64,000 bases of DNA from JASLEW01 sp963732005 (GCA_963732005.1 CAVSXT010000003.1:124001-188000); one strand, 5' to 3'; counted from the first letter of the stretch, positions 24,285 through 33,356 are shown. Translations and numbers: made by a program. Notes: generated by a model from the sequence alone, not told the origin.

Positions 24285-24662
24285 CTAGAAGATGTAGATG
24301 TCCCGGTTCACCTGGTGATCGAAGTGCCACAGGTAAGTGTAGCCCGGGAAGTCGACCGGAACAGTGAACACGGCGCGCATCTTGATCTTGGGAATCATGC
24401 CGCCGATCTTCTCGACGTGCAGGTCTTCCTTGGCCAGCGGCAAGTCGAGCTCTCTGGCCTTGTCGAGGATGCTCTTGGCGATCGCCTCCGGCGACGCGGC
24501 GGCCGCGACCTGGGCCTGCTGCTCCATGAAGTCATAGAGCTGCGAGCTGGCGATCTTGACCGGCACCATTTTGACCGCGATGAGGACCGCAAGTCCCAGC
24601 GCAGCGGCCCAGAGGATGCACCCGAGATTTCCCTCGCCTCGTTCGCCGACCCTGCGTGACAT
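24285..24662 (-). CDS. Single-pass membrane protein, DUF4845-like, beside signal peptidase genes
   Basis: A 125-residue protein with one membrane segment (GCILWAAALGLAVLIAVKMVPV, about residues 12-34) after a short basic N-terminus. A predicted helical region and a beta region (MRAVFTVPVDFPGYTYLWHF) follow. DUF4845 proteins often follow lepB in proteobacteria, and its place after two lepB genes supports that assignment. The function is unknown. The start ATG at 24660-24662 is chosen because the upstream extension is not family-like. Confidence 0.6.
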   Translation of the reverse strand: MSRRVGERGEGNLGCILWAAALGLAVLIAVKMVPVKIASSQLYDFMEQQAQVAAAASPEAIAKSILDKARELDLPLAKEDLHVEKIGGMIPKIKMRAVFTVPVDFPGYTYLWHFDHQVNRDIYIF

Positions 24663-24764
24663 GGTTGTTCTCCTGACCTGGATCGGTTCTGGTGGCGCCA
24701 CCCGGGACGGCCCCACCTCTCGGCGCCTAGCGGTTTCGTTCCGGGGAGTCTAGCGCAATGCGGG

Positions 24765-25457
24765 CTAGCGTACGATCCTGAGCGTGCGCCCCCAGCGGGT
24801 GTGGGAGACGAAGCCGGCCGCCACGTGCGCAATTCGCGCCAGCCTGGCGGCCAGGCCGACCGGCTCCTCCGGCGTCCCGGCAGCTTCGCTGAAGGACCAG
24901 TAGACCAGGAGCGCCCGGCCCTTCAGGTGGTTTGCCGGCACCATGCCCCAGAAGCGCGAGTCGGCCGAGTTGTCGCGGTTGTCGCCAAGGCAGAAGTAGT
25001 TGCCGGCGGGTACGCGTACCGGGCCGAAGTTGTCGCGCGAGCACGGCTCGAGCTCGCGGGGTAGACGTGCAGTCGGTAGTAGCTCTCGTCGGCAACCCGC
25101 TGGCCGTTGACGTACAGGCGCTTGTCCACCAACTTGACGACGTCGCCGGGCAGGCCGATGGCGCGCTTGATGAAATCGCGGGACGGGTCCACGGGCCACC
25201 GGAAGACCACGATGTCTCCCCGCCGCACGGCGCGGGAGGGCAGCATCGCCTGCTCGAGCCGGGAGCCGGCCGGACCGATAGATGAACTTGTTGACCAGGA
25301 TGTGGTCGCCGATCAGCAGGTTCTCTTCCATCGATCCCGAGGGGATCTTGAACGCCTGGAAAACAAAGGTTCGCGCGAAGGTTGCGAAGATGACGGCGAT
25401 CAGCAGAGCTTCCAGGTACTCCCGGGCCACGGGCCTCGGCGCGGTCTGAGTTGACAT
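24765..25457 (-). CDS. lepB: Type I signal peptidase (first copy downstream), with two compensating frame breaks
   Basis: The N-terminus has the membrane anchor and the catalytic serine (IPSGSMEENLLIGDH, Ser42). The C-terminal part has box E (YFCLGDNRDNS). Between about 25278 and 25045 the conserved middle, including the catalytic lysine (RDFIKRAIGLPGD), lies in another frame. An extra C near 25275 (TATCGGTCCG where TATGGTCCG is expected) and a missing C near 25055 would restore one continuous 230-residue enzyme aligned along its length with the neighbour at 25492-26187. It is either a recent pseudogene covered by its paralogue or an indel-error pair. Confidence 0.75.
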   Translation of the reverse strand: MSTQTAPRPVAREYLEALLIAVIFATFARTFVFQAFKIPSGSMEENLLIGDHILVNKFIYRSGRLPARAGDAALPRRAAGRHRGLPVARGPVPRFHQARHRPARRRRQVGGQAPVRQRPAGCRRELLPTARLPRELEPCSRDNFGPVRVPAGNYFCLGDNRDNSADSRFWGMVPANHLKGRALLVYWSFSEAAGTPEEPVGLAARLARIAHVAAGFVSHTRWGRTLRIVR

Positions 25458-25491
25458 CGAGACGGAGCAGCGACTGCGACGGGGCCGGCGG

Positions 25492-26187
25492 CTAGCGGAT
25501 GATCTTGAAGGTGCGGTACCAGTGCGTCTTGGTGACGAAGCCGACCGCGGTCTTGCCGAGATCGGCGATCTTCGAGCCCAGGGTCTCCGAGCCGCGATCG
25601 GCGGTCTGGTCGCCGCGCGACCAGTAGATCGCGAAGGCCCTGCCGAGCAGGTAGCTCTCCGGCAGCTCCCCCCAGAACCGCGAATCCCAGGAGTTGTCGC
25701 GGTTGTCGCCCATGCAGAAGTAGCTTGCCGGGGGCACGGTGAATGGCCCGAAGTTATCCCGCGCCGCCATCTGCGACGGGTAGAACGGCGGGTAGTGGTT
25801 GGCGTCCTTGTGCACCGCGTAGGCGGTGTCGTCGACCGCCCGGCCGTTGAGCAGCAGCTTCTTGTCGACGACGCGGATGGTGTCGCCGGGTACGCCGATG
25901 CAACGCTTCACCACGTCGATCCGCGGGTTCTCCTTGGACCGGAAGACGACGATGTCGCCCCGGCGCACGTGCCGCAACGGCAGCAGCTTGCGCTCGAGCG
26001 CCGTGGGGGCCGGGCCGTAGATGAAACGGTTGACGAACAGGTGGTCGCCGACCCACAGGGTTTCTTCCATCGAACCGCTGGGGATGTAGTAGGTCTGGAC
26101 CACGAAGGTGTTCGCGAACTGCAGGAAGACGGCGGCGATGATCAACGCCTCCAGGTACTCCCTTACGATGTGCCGGTCTTGGGTCAT
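25492..26187 (-). CDS. lepB: Type I signal peptidase LepB (intact copy)
   Basis: A 231-residue signal peptidase I. After the N-terminal membrane segment (LEALIIAAVFLQFANTFVV) come box B with the catalytic serine (IPSGSMEETLWVGDH, Ser39), box D with the general-base lysine (DVVKRCIGVPGDTIRV, Lys94) and box E (YFCMGDNRDNSWDSRFWG). It cleaves signal peptides at the outer face of the inner membrane. It heads a minus-strand run lepB-lepB-DUF4845-like; the two lepB genes are a clear tandem duplication. Confidence 0.96.
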   Translation of the reverse strand: MTQDRHIVREYLEALIIAAVFLQFANTFVVQTYYIPSGSMEETLWVGDHLFVNRFIYGPAPTALERKLLPLRHVRRGDIVVFRSKENPRIDVVKRCIGVPGDTIRVVDKKLLLNGRAVDDTAYAVHKDANHYPPFYPSQMAARDNFGPFTVPPASYFCMGDNRDNSWDSRFWGELPESYLLGRAFAIYWSRGDQTADRGSETLGSKIADLGKTAVGFVTKTHWYRTFKIIR

Positions 26188-26367
26188 GGCGGGTAATCTA
26201 CTACGTTCTGCCGGACCAACCGGGCCGGCCGAGCGGGGGGCATGCTAGCACCCCGTTCGTGCTCGGGTCCACCCGCCAGCATGAGCGTCCTGAGCGCCGT
26301 TGGCGTCCATGTCCCGAGCTCTTACCTGCAGGGTGCCCTCACGCCCTCGCCGTCTCGAGCGGCCGGC

Positions 26368-29013
26368 TCATTCCTCGCGCAGCGCCAGCGTGGGATCGAG
26401 GCGCATGGCGCGCCGCGCCGGCAGGAAGGCCGCGACCATGGCGGTGACGATCAGCAGCGTCGACGCCGCGACGAGGATGGCCGGGTCGCTGGCGCTGACG
26501 CCGAACAGCAGACCGCGCAGCAGGCGGCCGGCAGCGAGCGAGACACCGGCGCCGACCGCGACGCCGAGCAGCGCCAGGGCCAGCGCACGGCCGAGGACCA
26601 GCCTGCTCACCTGTCCGGCGGTGGCTCCCAGCGCCATGCGGACGCCGATCTCGTGGGTACGGCGGCTGACGGTGTAGGAGATCACGCCGTAGATGCCGAC
26701 CGCGCTGAGCGCCAGGGCAAGCAGCGAGAACGTCGCCAGCAGGCACATGGTGGAGCGCGGCGTGCCCACCGATTCATGGACGATGGCGTCGAGCGTGCGC
26801 ACCTTGCTCACCGGCACGGTGGGCTCGACCTCCGCTATGGCGCGCTGCAACGCCAGGCCACTGGCCTCTGGATCGCCTGCCGTGCGCACCATGACGTCCA
26901 TGGCGACGGTCGTGGCTTGCCCGTAGGGCAGGTAGAAGTCCCACGCCGGGCCCTTGGCGAGCGATTCGCCGCGGACGTCGCCGACCACGCCGACGATCCG
27001 TAGCCACTGCTTCTGCCAGACGTAGCGCAGGTGCTTGCCAACCGGGCTCTGTCCGGGCCAGAAACGCTCTGCCATCGTCTCGTTGACCAGCGCCACGCGC
27101 TCCGGCCGCGAACCTTCCGAGCCGTCGAAGGCACGGCCGGCGACGAGCGGGATACGCAAGGTCGCGAAGAATTCCGGAGTCACGTCGTGCTCTCGCGCCA
27201 CGAAAGCCGGGGTTCCCGGCGGTACCGGGTGGTCCTCGAGATCGACCGCCACCTGTCGCGCCTCCGCCTTGCCGGTCAGCGGCAGATCGGTCGTCGCGGC
27301 GGCCCGGGTCACCCCCGGCAGCGCCCGCAGGCGGTCGAGCAAGCCGTCGTACAGGGCGATGCACTGGGCGGCGGTCTTGCAGCGCGCGTCGTTGGGCGTG
27401 ACGCTTGCCGTCAACACATGCTCGGAGCGGAAGCCCGGCGCGACGCTCAGCAGCTGGCCGAGGGTGCGCGCCAGCAGCCCGGCGCCGGTCACCAGCATCA
27501 CCGACACCGCCACCTCCACGACGACCAGCCCCGCCGACAGACGCCGGCGCTCCACGCCTCCCGCCGGTGACCGCTCCGCGGACCGCAGTGCCGGCAGCAG
27601 GTGGCGCGACGGACCGGCGGCGCCCAGCAACCTCAATGCCGGTAGCATGCCGCAGGCGATCCCCGTCGCCGCCGCCAGACCGCCGGCGAACACCAGCGCG
27701 CGCCAGTCGAGGCTCACCGCCGCCAGGCGCGGTGTATCGCCTGGCAGCACTGACTTGAGCAGCGGCACGCCCAACGCGGCCAGCGCCAGGCCGGCGATGC
27801 CGCCCGCCGCGGCGAGCACGACGCTCTCGGTGAGCACCTGCTTCAGGATGCGGCGCCGGCCGCCGCCGAGGGCGGCGCGCAGGGCGATCTCCCGCTGGCG
27901 CACCGCGGCGCGTGCCAGCAGCAGGTTGGCGACGTCGGCGCACGCGACCAGCAGCACCAGCCAGGCCGCTCCCAGCACCACCAGCAGCCGCGGGCGCACG
28001 CCGGCGGTCATCCATTCCTGCAACGGCAGCACCCGGTTGTCCTGCCCCATGTTCCACTCGTCCGGCATCCGCCAGGGGAAGGCGTCCCGTACGCGAGGGA
28101 TCAAGCGGCGCAGCTCCTCCTGCGCCTGTGCCAGGGTGATCCCGTCGCGCAGCCTCCCCAGCAGGCCGTAGCCGGTGCTCTTCCACAGGTCCACGGGGTC
28201 GCCGGGGTCCAGCCGGGCGGGCAGCCATAGCCGCGCCGCCGCCGACGGGAAGGCAAATCCCGCCGGCATGACGCCCACCACCTCGCGGCTCACGCCGTCG
28301 AGGGTCAGCTGGCGTCCGAGGATGCCGGGATCGGCGCCGAAGCGTTGCCGCCAGTAGGTGTCGGAGAGCACCGTCACCCGGTCCTGGCCGGCGAGGTCCT
28401 CGCCCGGTCGGAAGGTGCGGCCCATGGCAGCCGGCACCCCGAGCGTCGAGAAGAGCTCGGCCGAGACATGGCTGCCGGCGACGCGCTCGGGATCGCCCAC
28501 TCCGGTGAGGTTGACCTCGCTGCCGCTGTCGTAGGTGGCCACGCTGACCAGCGCACGGCTCTGCTGGCGGAAGACCAGCAGCGCGCCCTTCGGAAAATAG
28601 CTACCCTCGCGCACCAGCCGTGCCGGCGCCGCGTAGGGCAGCGGCCGGCTGAGGATGGCGTCGAACAAGCTGAAGACGGTGGCGTTGACCCCGATGCCGA
28701 GCGCCAGGGTGAGCACCGCGGCGGCGGCGAAGCCGGGCGCCAACCGCAGCGACCGGATCGAATAGCGCAGATCCTGCGCCAGCTCGTCGGCCCAGCGCAG
28801 ACCGCGGGCCTCGCGGCACCGTTCCTTGATGCCTTCGACCGCCCCCAGCTCGCGGTGCGCTCGGCGCCGGGCCTCGGCCGCGGTAAGGCCCGATGCGACC
28901 AGGTCGGCGGCGCGGCGCTCCAGGTGGAACCGCAGCTCGGCGTCCATCTCGCGCTCCAGCCGCCGGCGCCGGAGCAGCCCGTCGCGGAGCGAGACTAAGC
29001 GGGGCAGCGGCAT
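26368..29013 (-). CDS. MacB-like ABC transporter permease of the acidobacterial ADOP type
   Basis: An 881-residue FtsX/MacB-type permease. It starts with a cytosolic extension (LEREMDAELRFHLERRAADL...EARRRAHRELGAVEGIKE) and then LAQDLRYSIRSLRLAPGFAA, the diagnostic beginning of 'acidobacterial duplicated orphan permeases'. Two FtsX cores follow (first around VLLVACADVANLLLARA, last around GIYGVISYTVSRRTHEIGVRMALG), each with a periplasmic MacB domain, ending LDPTLALREE. No ATPase gene is adjacent, as the 'orphan' name implies. The substrate is unknown. It is one base after padR, with which it forms the usual two-gene unit. Confidence 0.92.
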   Translation of the reverse strand: MPLPRLVSLRDGLLRRRRLEREMDAELRFHLERRAADLVASGLTAAEARRRAHRELGAVEGIKERCREARGLRWADELAQDLRYSIRSLRLAPGFAAAAVLTLALGIGVNATVFSLFDAILSRPLPYAAPARLVREGSYFPKGALLVFRQQSRALVSVATYDSGSEVNLTGVGDPERVAGSHVSAELFSTLGVPAAMGRTFRPGEDLAGQDRVTVLSDTYWRQRFGADPGILGRQLTLDGVSREVVGVMPAGFAFPSAAARLWLPARLDPGDPVDLWKSTGYGLLGRLRDGITLAQAQEELRRLIPRVRDAFPWRMPDEWNMGQDNRVLPLQEWMTAGVRPRLLVVLGAAWLVLLVACADVANLLLARAAVRQREIALRAALGGGRRRILKQVLTESVVLAAAGGIAGLALAALGVPLLKSVLPGDTPRLAAVSLDWRALVFAGGLAAATGIACGMLPALRLLGAAGPSRHLLPALRSAERSPAGGVERRRLSAGLVVVEVAVSVMLVTGAGLLARTLGQLLSVAPGFRSEHVLTASVTPNDARCKTAAQCIALYDGLLDRLRALPGVTRAAATTDLPLTGKAEARQVAVDLEDHPVPPGTPAFVAREHDVTPEFFATLRIPLVAGRAFDGSEGSRPERVALVNETMAERFWPGQSPVGKHLRYVWQKQWLRIVGVVGDVRGESLAKGPAWDFYLPYGQATTVAMDVMVRTAGDPEASGLALQRAIAEVEPTVPVSKVRTLDAIVHESVGTPRSTMCLLATFSLLALALSAVGIYGVISYTVSRRTHEIGVRMALGATAGQVSRLVLGRALALALLGVAVGAGVSLAAGRLLRGLLFGVSASDPAILVAASTLLIVTAMVAAFLPARRAMRLDPTLALREE

Positions 29014-29014
29014 C

Positions 29015-29356
29015 TCACGCCTCCTCGGGCGCCGCGGCCAGGATGCCCGCGACCACCGTCGACAAGCGGCTCCACTGCGCCATCTCCGCCGTGAGGCGCC
29101 GCTTGCCGGCGGCGGTCAGCTGGTAAAACTTGGCGCGGCGGTTGTTCTCGGACTCGCCCCAATCCGCCGCGATCCATCCCTGATGTTCGAGTCGGTATAG
29201 CGCCGGGTAGAGCGAGCCCTGAGGGATGTGCAGCTCGTCTCCCGAGATCTGTTGCAGCCGCAGCAGCACGCCATAGCCATGCAGCGGCCCGAGGGAGATA
29301 GCCTTGAGCACCAGCATGTCGAGCGTGCCCGGCAGCAGCTCGGTCTTCTCGTCCAT
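29015..29356 (-). CDS. PadR family transcriptional repressor
   Basis: A 113-residue PadR regulator with the winged-helix domain (ELLPGTLDMLVLKAISLGPLHGYGV, IPQGSLYPALYRLEHQGWI, NRRAKFYQLTAAGKRRL) and a short dimerisation helix. The start ATG (29354-29356) follows AGGAG by seven bases; the GTG six bases earlier is ignored. PadR proteins usually repress adjacent membrane-protein genes until a ligand binds. The operator palindrome at 29366-29380 covers its own Shine-Dalgarno, implying autorepression of padR and the ADOP gene. Confidence 0.93.
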   Translation of the reverse strand: MDEKTELLPGTLDMLVLKAISLGPLHGYGVLLRLQQISGDELHIPQGSLYPALYRLEHQGWIAADWGESENNRRAKFYQLTAAGKRRLTAEMAQWSRLSTVVAGILAAAPEEA

Positions 29357-29365
29357 GGCCACTCT

Positions 29366-29380
29366 CCTAGTTCAACTAGG
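29366..29380. promoter_or_regulatory. Palindromic PadR operator overlapping the padR ribosome-binding site
   Basis: CCTAGTTCAACTAGG is a perfect inverted repeat with a single central base, ending at the AGGAG Shine-Dalgarno (minus strand) of padR. PadR dimers bind short AT-centred palindromes of this type. No second copy was seen nearby. Confidence 0.75.
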
Positions 29381-29951
29381 AAAGAGCGTACACCCGCATC
29401 CCGGAGCCGTCAAGCGCGAGGCCGGTCGACGGCGAGAGGAATAACGGCGCGGAGCTCCCAGGTCACGTGGGCCATGGCCTTTGGCGAGACCTGCGGGCTG
29501 ATCGAGGCCCTCTCGGAATCGCGCTCGGGGCAGCCGAGCGCTTGCCGGCCCGGCTGCCACGATCCCAGTCGCTTGTCTCCGCTTTGGTGCCTTCGGCGGT
29601 TCGCCACCCCCTCTCCGGGTTAGGTACGACCGCACGACAGGATCAAGCTCCGGGCCAGGTCAGACGAGAATGGTAAACACGGCAAACAATGCCCTTACGA
29701 TCGCACAGCACCGCCGCCGCTGGTTTCGGCCGTCAAGGGATTTGGACAAGCCCGGCCGCGTTCGCAGGGCTCACGGCCACGAAGCGGCCCTGCGGGCTTG
29801 GCACGCGGGCCGCTGCTCCCGCTGTCAAGCGATTTGGACGGCGGCCAAATCGTTTGACAGGAAAATGACCCGGCGCCGACTCCGGCGCCGCGACCGTCAC
29901 GGTCGATCCATCGCGGTCAGCACCGGCCTCGCCGATCGGCCCGCCTGCCCG
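29381..29951. other. 571-base gene-free region with insertion-sequence remnant
   Basis: Upstream of padR and downstream of the small lipoprotein gene. No open frame here looks coding. The only structure is the repeated motif entered separately (29732-29860). The rest, including an AT-richer patch near 29668-29710, shows nothing I can name. Confidence 0.5.
29732..29860. mobile_element. Likely remnant of insertion-sequence end repeats (IS21-like motif)
   Basis: GTCAAGGGATTTGGACA (29732-29748) recurs as GTCAAGCGATTTGGACG (about 29824-29840). It is then found inverted, so that CTGTCAAGCGATTTGG (29822-29837) pairs with CCAAATCGTTTGACAG (29845-29860) around a 7-base loop. Multiple copies of a TGTCAAG...ATTTGGACA motif are reminiscent of IS21-family ends, but no istA/istB coding sequence is present. 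The family name is from memory and tentative. Confidence 0.5.
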
Positions 29952-30317
29952 TCACGAGTCTCCACAGCCGTCGAAGCACGAGAGATTGGTCATGAGGCTG
30001 ACGGTGACGGTGGCTCCGAGTTGAATCACCACCGGCGTGGGATTCGGGTCGTCGGCGACGGTGGACCAGGTGTGCCGGCCCGGCGGGAGCTCGATGCCGA
30101 GCTTGCCGAAGACCGGCAGCTCGCCTGCCTGCTTGGCGTCGACGTAGATCGCAATCGGCGGGTACGGCGGGTTCACGCAGGCGCAGCCGCTGTCCGTGAA
30201 GAGCAGCCGCCCATCCCCGGCCGGCAAGGGTTCGGTCGGCGAGCCGCCGCCGCCGCAGTGGGCCAGCAACGAGGCGGCGACGACGACGGCGGCAAGGGAT
30301 AGGTTCTTGGCGTTCAT
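29952..30317 (-). CDS. Small secreted lipoprotein of unknown function
   Basis: A 121-residue protein with a lipoprotein signal peptide (MNAKNLSLAAVVVAASLLAHC, lipobox LLAHC, Cys21). A Gly-rich spacer follows, then a compact domain with GRLLFTDSGCACVNPPYPPI, AIYVDAKQAGELPVFGKLGI and ELPPGRHTWSTVAD. The last part resembles a PEGA-type surface beta-domain (IYVDGKxxG...LxPGxHxW). Four further cysteines (CAC, CFDGC) could form disulfides. A longer in-frame ORF to 30887 runs antisense over cutA and is rejected. Confidence 0.7.
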   Translation of the reverse strand: MNAKNLSLAAVVVAASLLAHCGGGGSPTEPLPAGDGRLLFTDSGCACVNPPYPPIAIYVDAKQAGELPVFGKLGIELPPGRHTWSTVADDPNPTPVVIQLGATVTVSLMTNLSCFDGCGDS

Positions 30318-30422
30318 TCGGTGCCTCCTGCGCTCGAGTATCGTGGTTGCCGCCGCGGTCCGAAAGAGCATGTCCATGCGCGAGCCGGCGCGCATTGACT
30401 CGCTCGTTGGCGGTGCAGTAAC

Positions 30423-30818
30423 GTGGCTGCCGTGCACGCGATCGTCATGGTCACCACTGTCGGCACCGAGGAGCAGGCCAACCTCATCGCGCGCGAGATC
30501 GTCGTCCGCCGGCAGGCGGCCTGCGTCAACATCGTCCCCGCCATCCGCTCGATCTACCGCTGGCAAGGGAAGATCTGCAAGGACGGCGAGCTGCTGCTGA
30601 TCATCAAGACGCTGCAGTCGGAGTTCGACGGCGTGGCCGCGACCATCCGCGAGCTGCACAGCTACGAGCTGCCCGAGATCCTGTCGTTCGGAGTCAGCCA
30701 GGGCGATCAGCGCTTCCTCGATTGGATCGAAGGCTCGGTCGACAAGGAGGCCGACTTCTCCGACGAGGAAGAGGACGAGATCGCCTACGCCGCCGATCCC
30801 GACGACACCGACTTCTGA
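30423..30818 (+). CDS. cutA: CutA1 divalent-ion tolerance protein
   Basis: A 131-residue CutA1 protein, a small trimeric ferredoxin-like fold linked to copper tolerance in E. coli but of uncertain role elsewhere. The family pattern is intact: IVMVTTVGTEEQANLIAREI, QAACVNIVPAIRSIYRWQGK and ELLLIIKTLQSEF, then HSYELPEILSFGV. It carries an unusual acidic C-terminal tail (SDEEEDEIAYAADPDDTDF). The start is a GTG (30423; a second GTG at 30432 is possible). Confidence 0.93.
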   Translation: MAAVHAIVMVTTVGTEEQANLIAREIVVRRQAACVNIVPAIRSIYRWQGKICKDGELLLIIKTLQSEFDGVAATIRELHSYELPEILSFGVSQGDQRFLDWIEGSVDKEADFSDEEEDEIAYAADPDDTDF

Positions 30819-30906
30819 TCGTCGATTCAAATCCAATCGGCCGTTTGCGACCCCGGCCCGGCCGCAGGGCACGGGACCCGATCCCATCGCGGGAGCTCGC
30901 TCTGCC

Positions 30907-32067
30907 CTAGACCTTGGCCAGCGCCTGCTCCAGGTCGGCGATCAGGTCCCCGACGTCTTCGATGCCCACCGAGATCCGCACCATGCTGTCGGTGAGCCCG
31001 AGCTCGGCGCGGCGCTCGGGTGGAACCGAGGCGTGGGTCATGGTGGCGGGGTGGGAGATCAGGCTCTCGACACCGCCGAGGCTCTCGGCAAGGCTCAGCA
31101 CCAGCACGTGGTCCAGTAGCGCCTTGGCCGCGGCCAGGGTCCCCATCTCGAGGGTGATCATCGATCCGAAGCCCGCGGCCTGCCGCTGATGTACTTCGCG
31201 CCCGGGGTGGTCGGGAAGGCCGGGGTAGAGAACACGGCGGACCTTGGGGTGCGCGGCGAGCATCGCCACCACCGCGGCGGCATTGCGCTCGTGCCGTTCC
31301 ATGCGCACCGCGAGCGTCTTGACGCCGCGCATGACCAGGAAGCAATCGAACGGCGACAGGATGGCGCCGAGCGAATTCTGCACGAACGCCAGCCAATCGG
31401 CCTCCTGCCGGCGGGCGCATACCACGGCGCCGCCGACCGAGTCGCTGTGGCCGTTGATGAACTTGGTGGTCGAGTGCACCACCACGTCGGCGCCGCGCTC
31501 GAGCGGCCGCTGCAGATACGGCGAGAGGAACGTGTTGTCGACCACCAGCAGGGCGCCGTGGGCGTGGGCGATCTCGGCGCAGCCGGCGATGTCGGAGATG
31601 TCCATCACCGGATTGGTCGGGGTCTCGATGAAGACCATCCGCGTGGCCGGGGTCATCGCCGCCGCCACGGCATCGAGGCGGCTGCTGTCCACCCACGAGA
31701 ACGACACCTGGTTGCGCTCGAGGATCCGGGTGAAGTAGCGATAGGTGCCGCCGTAGACGTTGCGCGACACGACCACGTGCTCTCCCGCCTTGATCAGGGT
31801 CATCAGGCTGGCGATGGCGGCCATGCCGGAGGCGAAAGCGTGACCGGACACCCCACCCTCGAGCGCCGCGAGGTTCGCCTCGAGCGCCTCCCGCGTCGGA
31901 TTCTGGGTGCGCGCGTACTCGTAGCCCTGGTGCTCGCCAAGGCTCTGCTGCACGTAGGTCGAGGTCTGGTAGATGGGGACGGCCACCGCTCCGGTCCGCG
32001 GGTCCGGCGGCTGCCCGGCATGGATCGCGCGGGTCGAAAAACCCAGGTTCTGTGTCTTGCCTTTCAC
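30907..32067 (-). CDS. Cystathionine gamma-synthase/lyase family PLP enzyme
   Basis: A 386-residue member of the Cys/Met metabolism PLP family. Signatures are YSRT-like YARTQNPTREALE, SGMAAI, VVDNTF and the Schiff-base lysine in VHSTTKFINGHSD (Lys202), plus SLAESLGGVESLISHPATMTH. Whether it is a gamma-synthase (transsulfuration to methionine) or a gamma-lyase cannot be settled by eye. The start is GTG 32065-32067 with GGAGG upstream; an upstream in-frame extension is discarded. Its proximity to mtnA fits sulfur amino acid metabolism. Confidence 0.9.
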   Translation of the reverse strand: MKGKTQNLGFSTRAIHAGQPPDPRTGAVAVPIYQTSTYVQQSLGEHQGYEYARTQNPTREALEANLAALEGGVSGHAFASGMAAIASLMTLIKAGEHVVVSRNVYGGTYRYFTRILERNQVSFSWVDSSRLDAVAAAMTPATRMVFIETPTNPVMDISDIAGCAEIAHAHGALLVVDNTFLSPYLQRPLERGADVVVHSTTKFINGHSDSVGGAVVCARRQEADWLAFVQNSLGAILSPFDCFLVMRGVKTLAVRMERHERNAAAVVAMLAAHPKVRRVLYPGLPDHPGREVHQRQAAGFGSMITLEMGTLAAAKALLDHVLVLSLAESLGGVESLISHPATMTHASVPPERRAELGLTDSMVRISVGIEDVGDLIADLEQALAKV

Positions 32068-32231
32068 ACCACCTCCATCGGACGCACGCGCGCCCGCGGC
32101 GCCGATGATCTCACAACGCCGGCCAGCCGCGGGCGCCGCGTGGGCCGCTGCCGGATGGCGCCGCGATCGCCCGCCTGAGCCCGCCGTCGCTCGCCGAAGA
32201 GTGCCGGAGGCCGCGATAAGATCCGCCTGCC

Positions 32232-33356
32232 ATGAGCGACGCGCTCCCCGCCACTCCGCCCGGTCCCGCGGTGCCATCGTCGCCGGGGGCCCCCGCCGAT
32301 CCCGCCGCCGCCGCCGAAGCGCCATTCTCACCGCTGCGCTGGCAGGAGGGAGCGCTGCTGCTCCTCGACCAGACCCGCCTACCCGACCACGAGACCTGGC
32401 TCGAATGCCAGACGCCCGAGCAGGTGGCCGACGCCATCCGCCGGCTGGCGGTGCGCGGCGCGCCGGCGATCGGCGTCGCCGCCGCCTATGGCCTGGCGTT
32501 GGGCGTGGCGCCGGTGCGCGATGCCGCCGACCTGGCGCCGCGTTTCGCCGCCGTGGCCGAGCTGCTGGGCTCGACCCGGCCCACCGCCGTGAACCTGCGC
32601 TGGGCCATCGCCCACGGCCGCCGTGTCTTCGAGCAGAGCGCGGCCGCCGGACCCGAGGCGGCGGCCGGCGCCCTGCTGGCCTGGGCGCACCGCCTCGCGG
32701 CGGAGGACGTTGAGATCAACCACCGCATCGGCGAGCACGGCGCGGCGCTGTTCGCGGCGGGCTCGCGGGTGCTCACCCACTGCAACGCCGGTGCGCTGGC
32801 GACCGCCGGCTACGGCACCGCCCTCGGTGTCATCCAGTCCGCCTGGCGGCGCCATGGGGTGAAGCTGGTCTGGGTGGACGAGACGCGGCCGCTGCTGCAG
32901 GGAGCCCGCCTGACCGCCTGGGAGCTCCGCCGCCTGGGCATTCCCTTCCGGCTGGTCACCGACTCCAGCGCCGGCACGCTGATGGCTCAGGGCCTGGTGG
33001 ACCGCATCGTGGTCGGTGCCGACCGCATCGCGGCCAACGGCGACACCGCCAACAAGATCGGCACCTACCCGCTGGCGGTGCTGGCGGCACGCCATCGGGT
33101 GCCGTTCTACGTCGCCGCGCCGCTGTCCACGATCGACCGCGACACCGCGAACGGCGCGGCCATACCGATCGAGCAACGCCGCGCCGACGAGGTGACCGAG
33201 GTCTACGGCATGCGCATCGCGCCACCGGACACCGAGGCCGTCAACTTCGCGTTCGACGTCACGCCGCACGACCTGATCACCGCCATAGTCACCGAGGCAG
33301 GAGTGCTCGAGCCGCCGTTCGATCGCAGCATCGACCGGGCATTCGCCGGCGCTTGA
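32232..33356 (+). CDS. mtnA: Methylthioribose-1-phosphate isomerase
   Basis: MtnA isomerises 5-methylthioribose-1-phosphate to the ribulose form in methionine salvage. The 374-residue protein has a ~35-residue Pro/Ala-rich N-terminus, then VRGAPAIGVAAAYG, the catalytic cysteine in LTHCNAGALATAGYGTALG and the catalytic aspartate in VVGADRIAANGDTANKIGTY. It diverges from the Cys/Met-metabolism gene. No other salvage gene (mtnP, mtnB) is nearby. Confidence 0.95.
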   Translation: MSDALPATPPGPAVPSSPGAPADPAAAAEAPFSPLRWQEGALLLLDQTRLPDHETWLECQTPEQVADAIRRLAVRGAPAIGVAAAYGLALGVAPVRDAADLAPRFAAVAELLGSTRPTAVNLRWAIAHGRRVFEQSAAAGPEAAAGALLAWAHRLAAEDVEINHRIGEHGAALFAAGSRVLTHCNAGALATAGYGTALGVIQSAWRRHGVKLVWVDETRPLLQGARLTAWELRRLGIPFRLVTDSSAGTLMAQGLVDRIVVGADRIAANGDTANKIGTYPLAVLAARHRVPFYVAAPLSTIDRDTANGAAIPIEQRRADEVTEVYGMRIAPPDTEAVNFAFDVTPHDLITAIVTEAGVLEPPFDRSIDRAFAGA

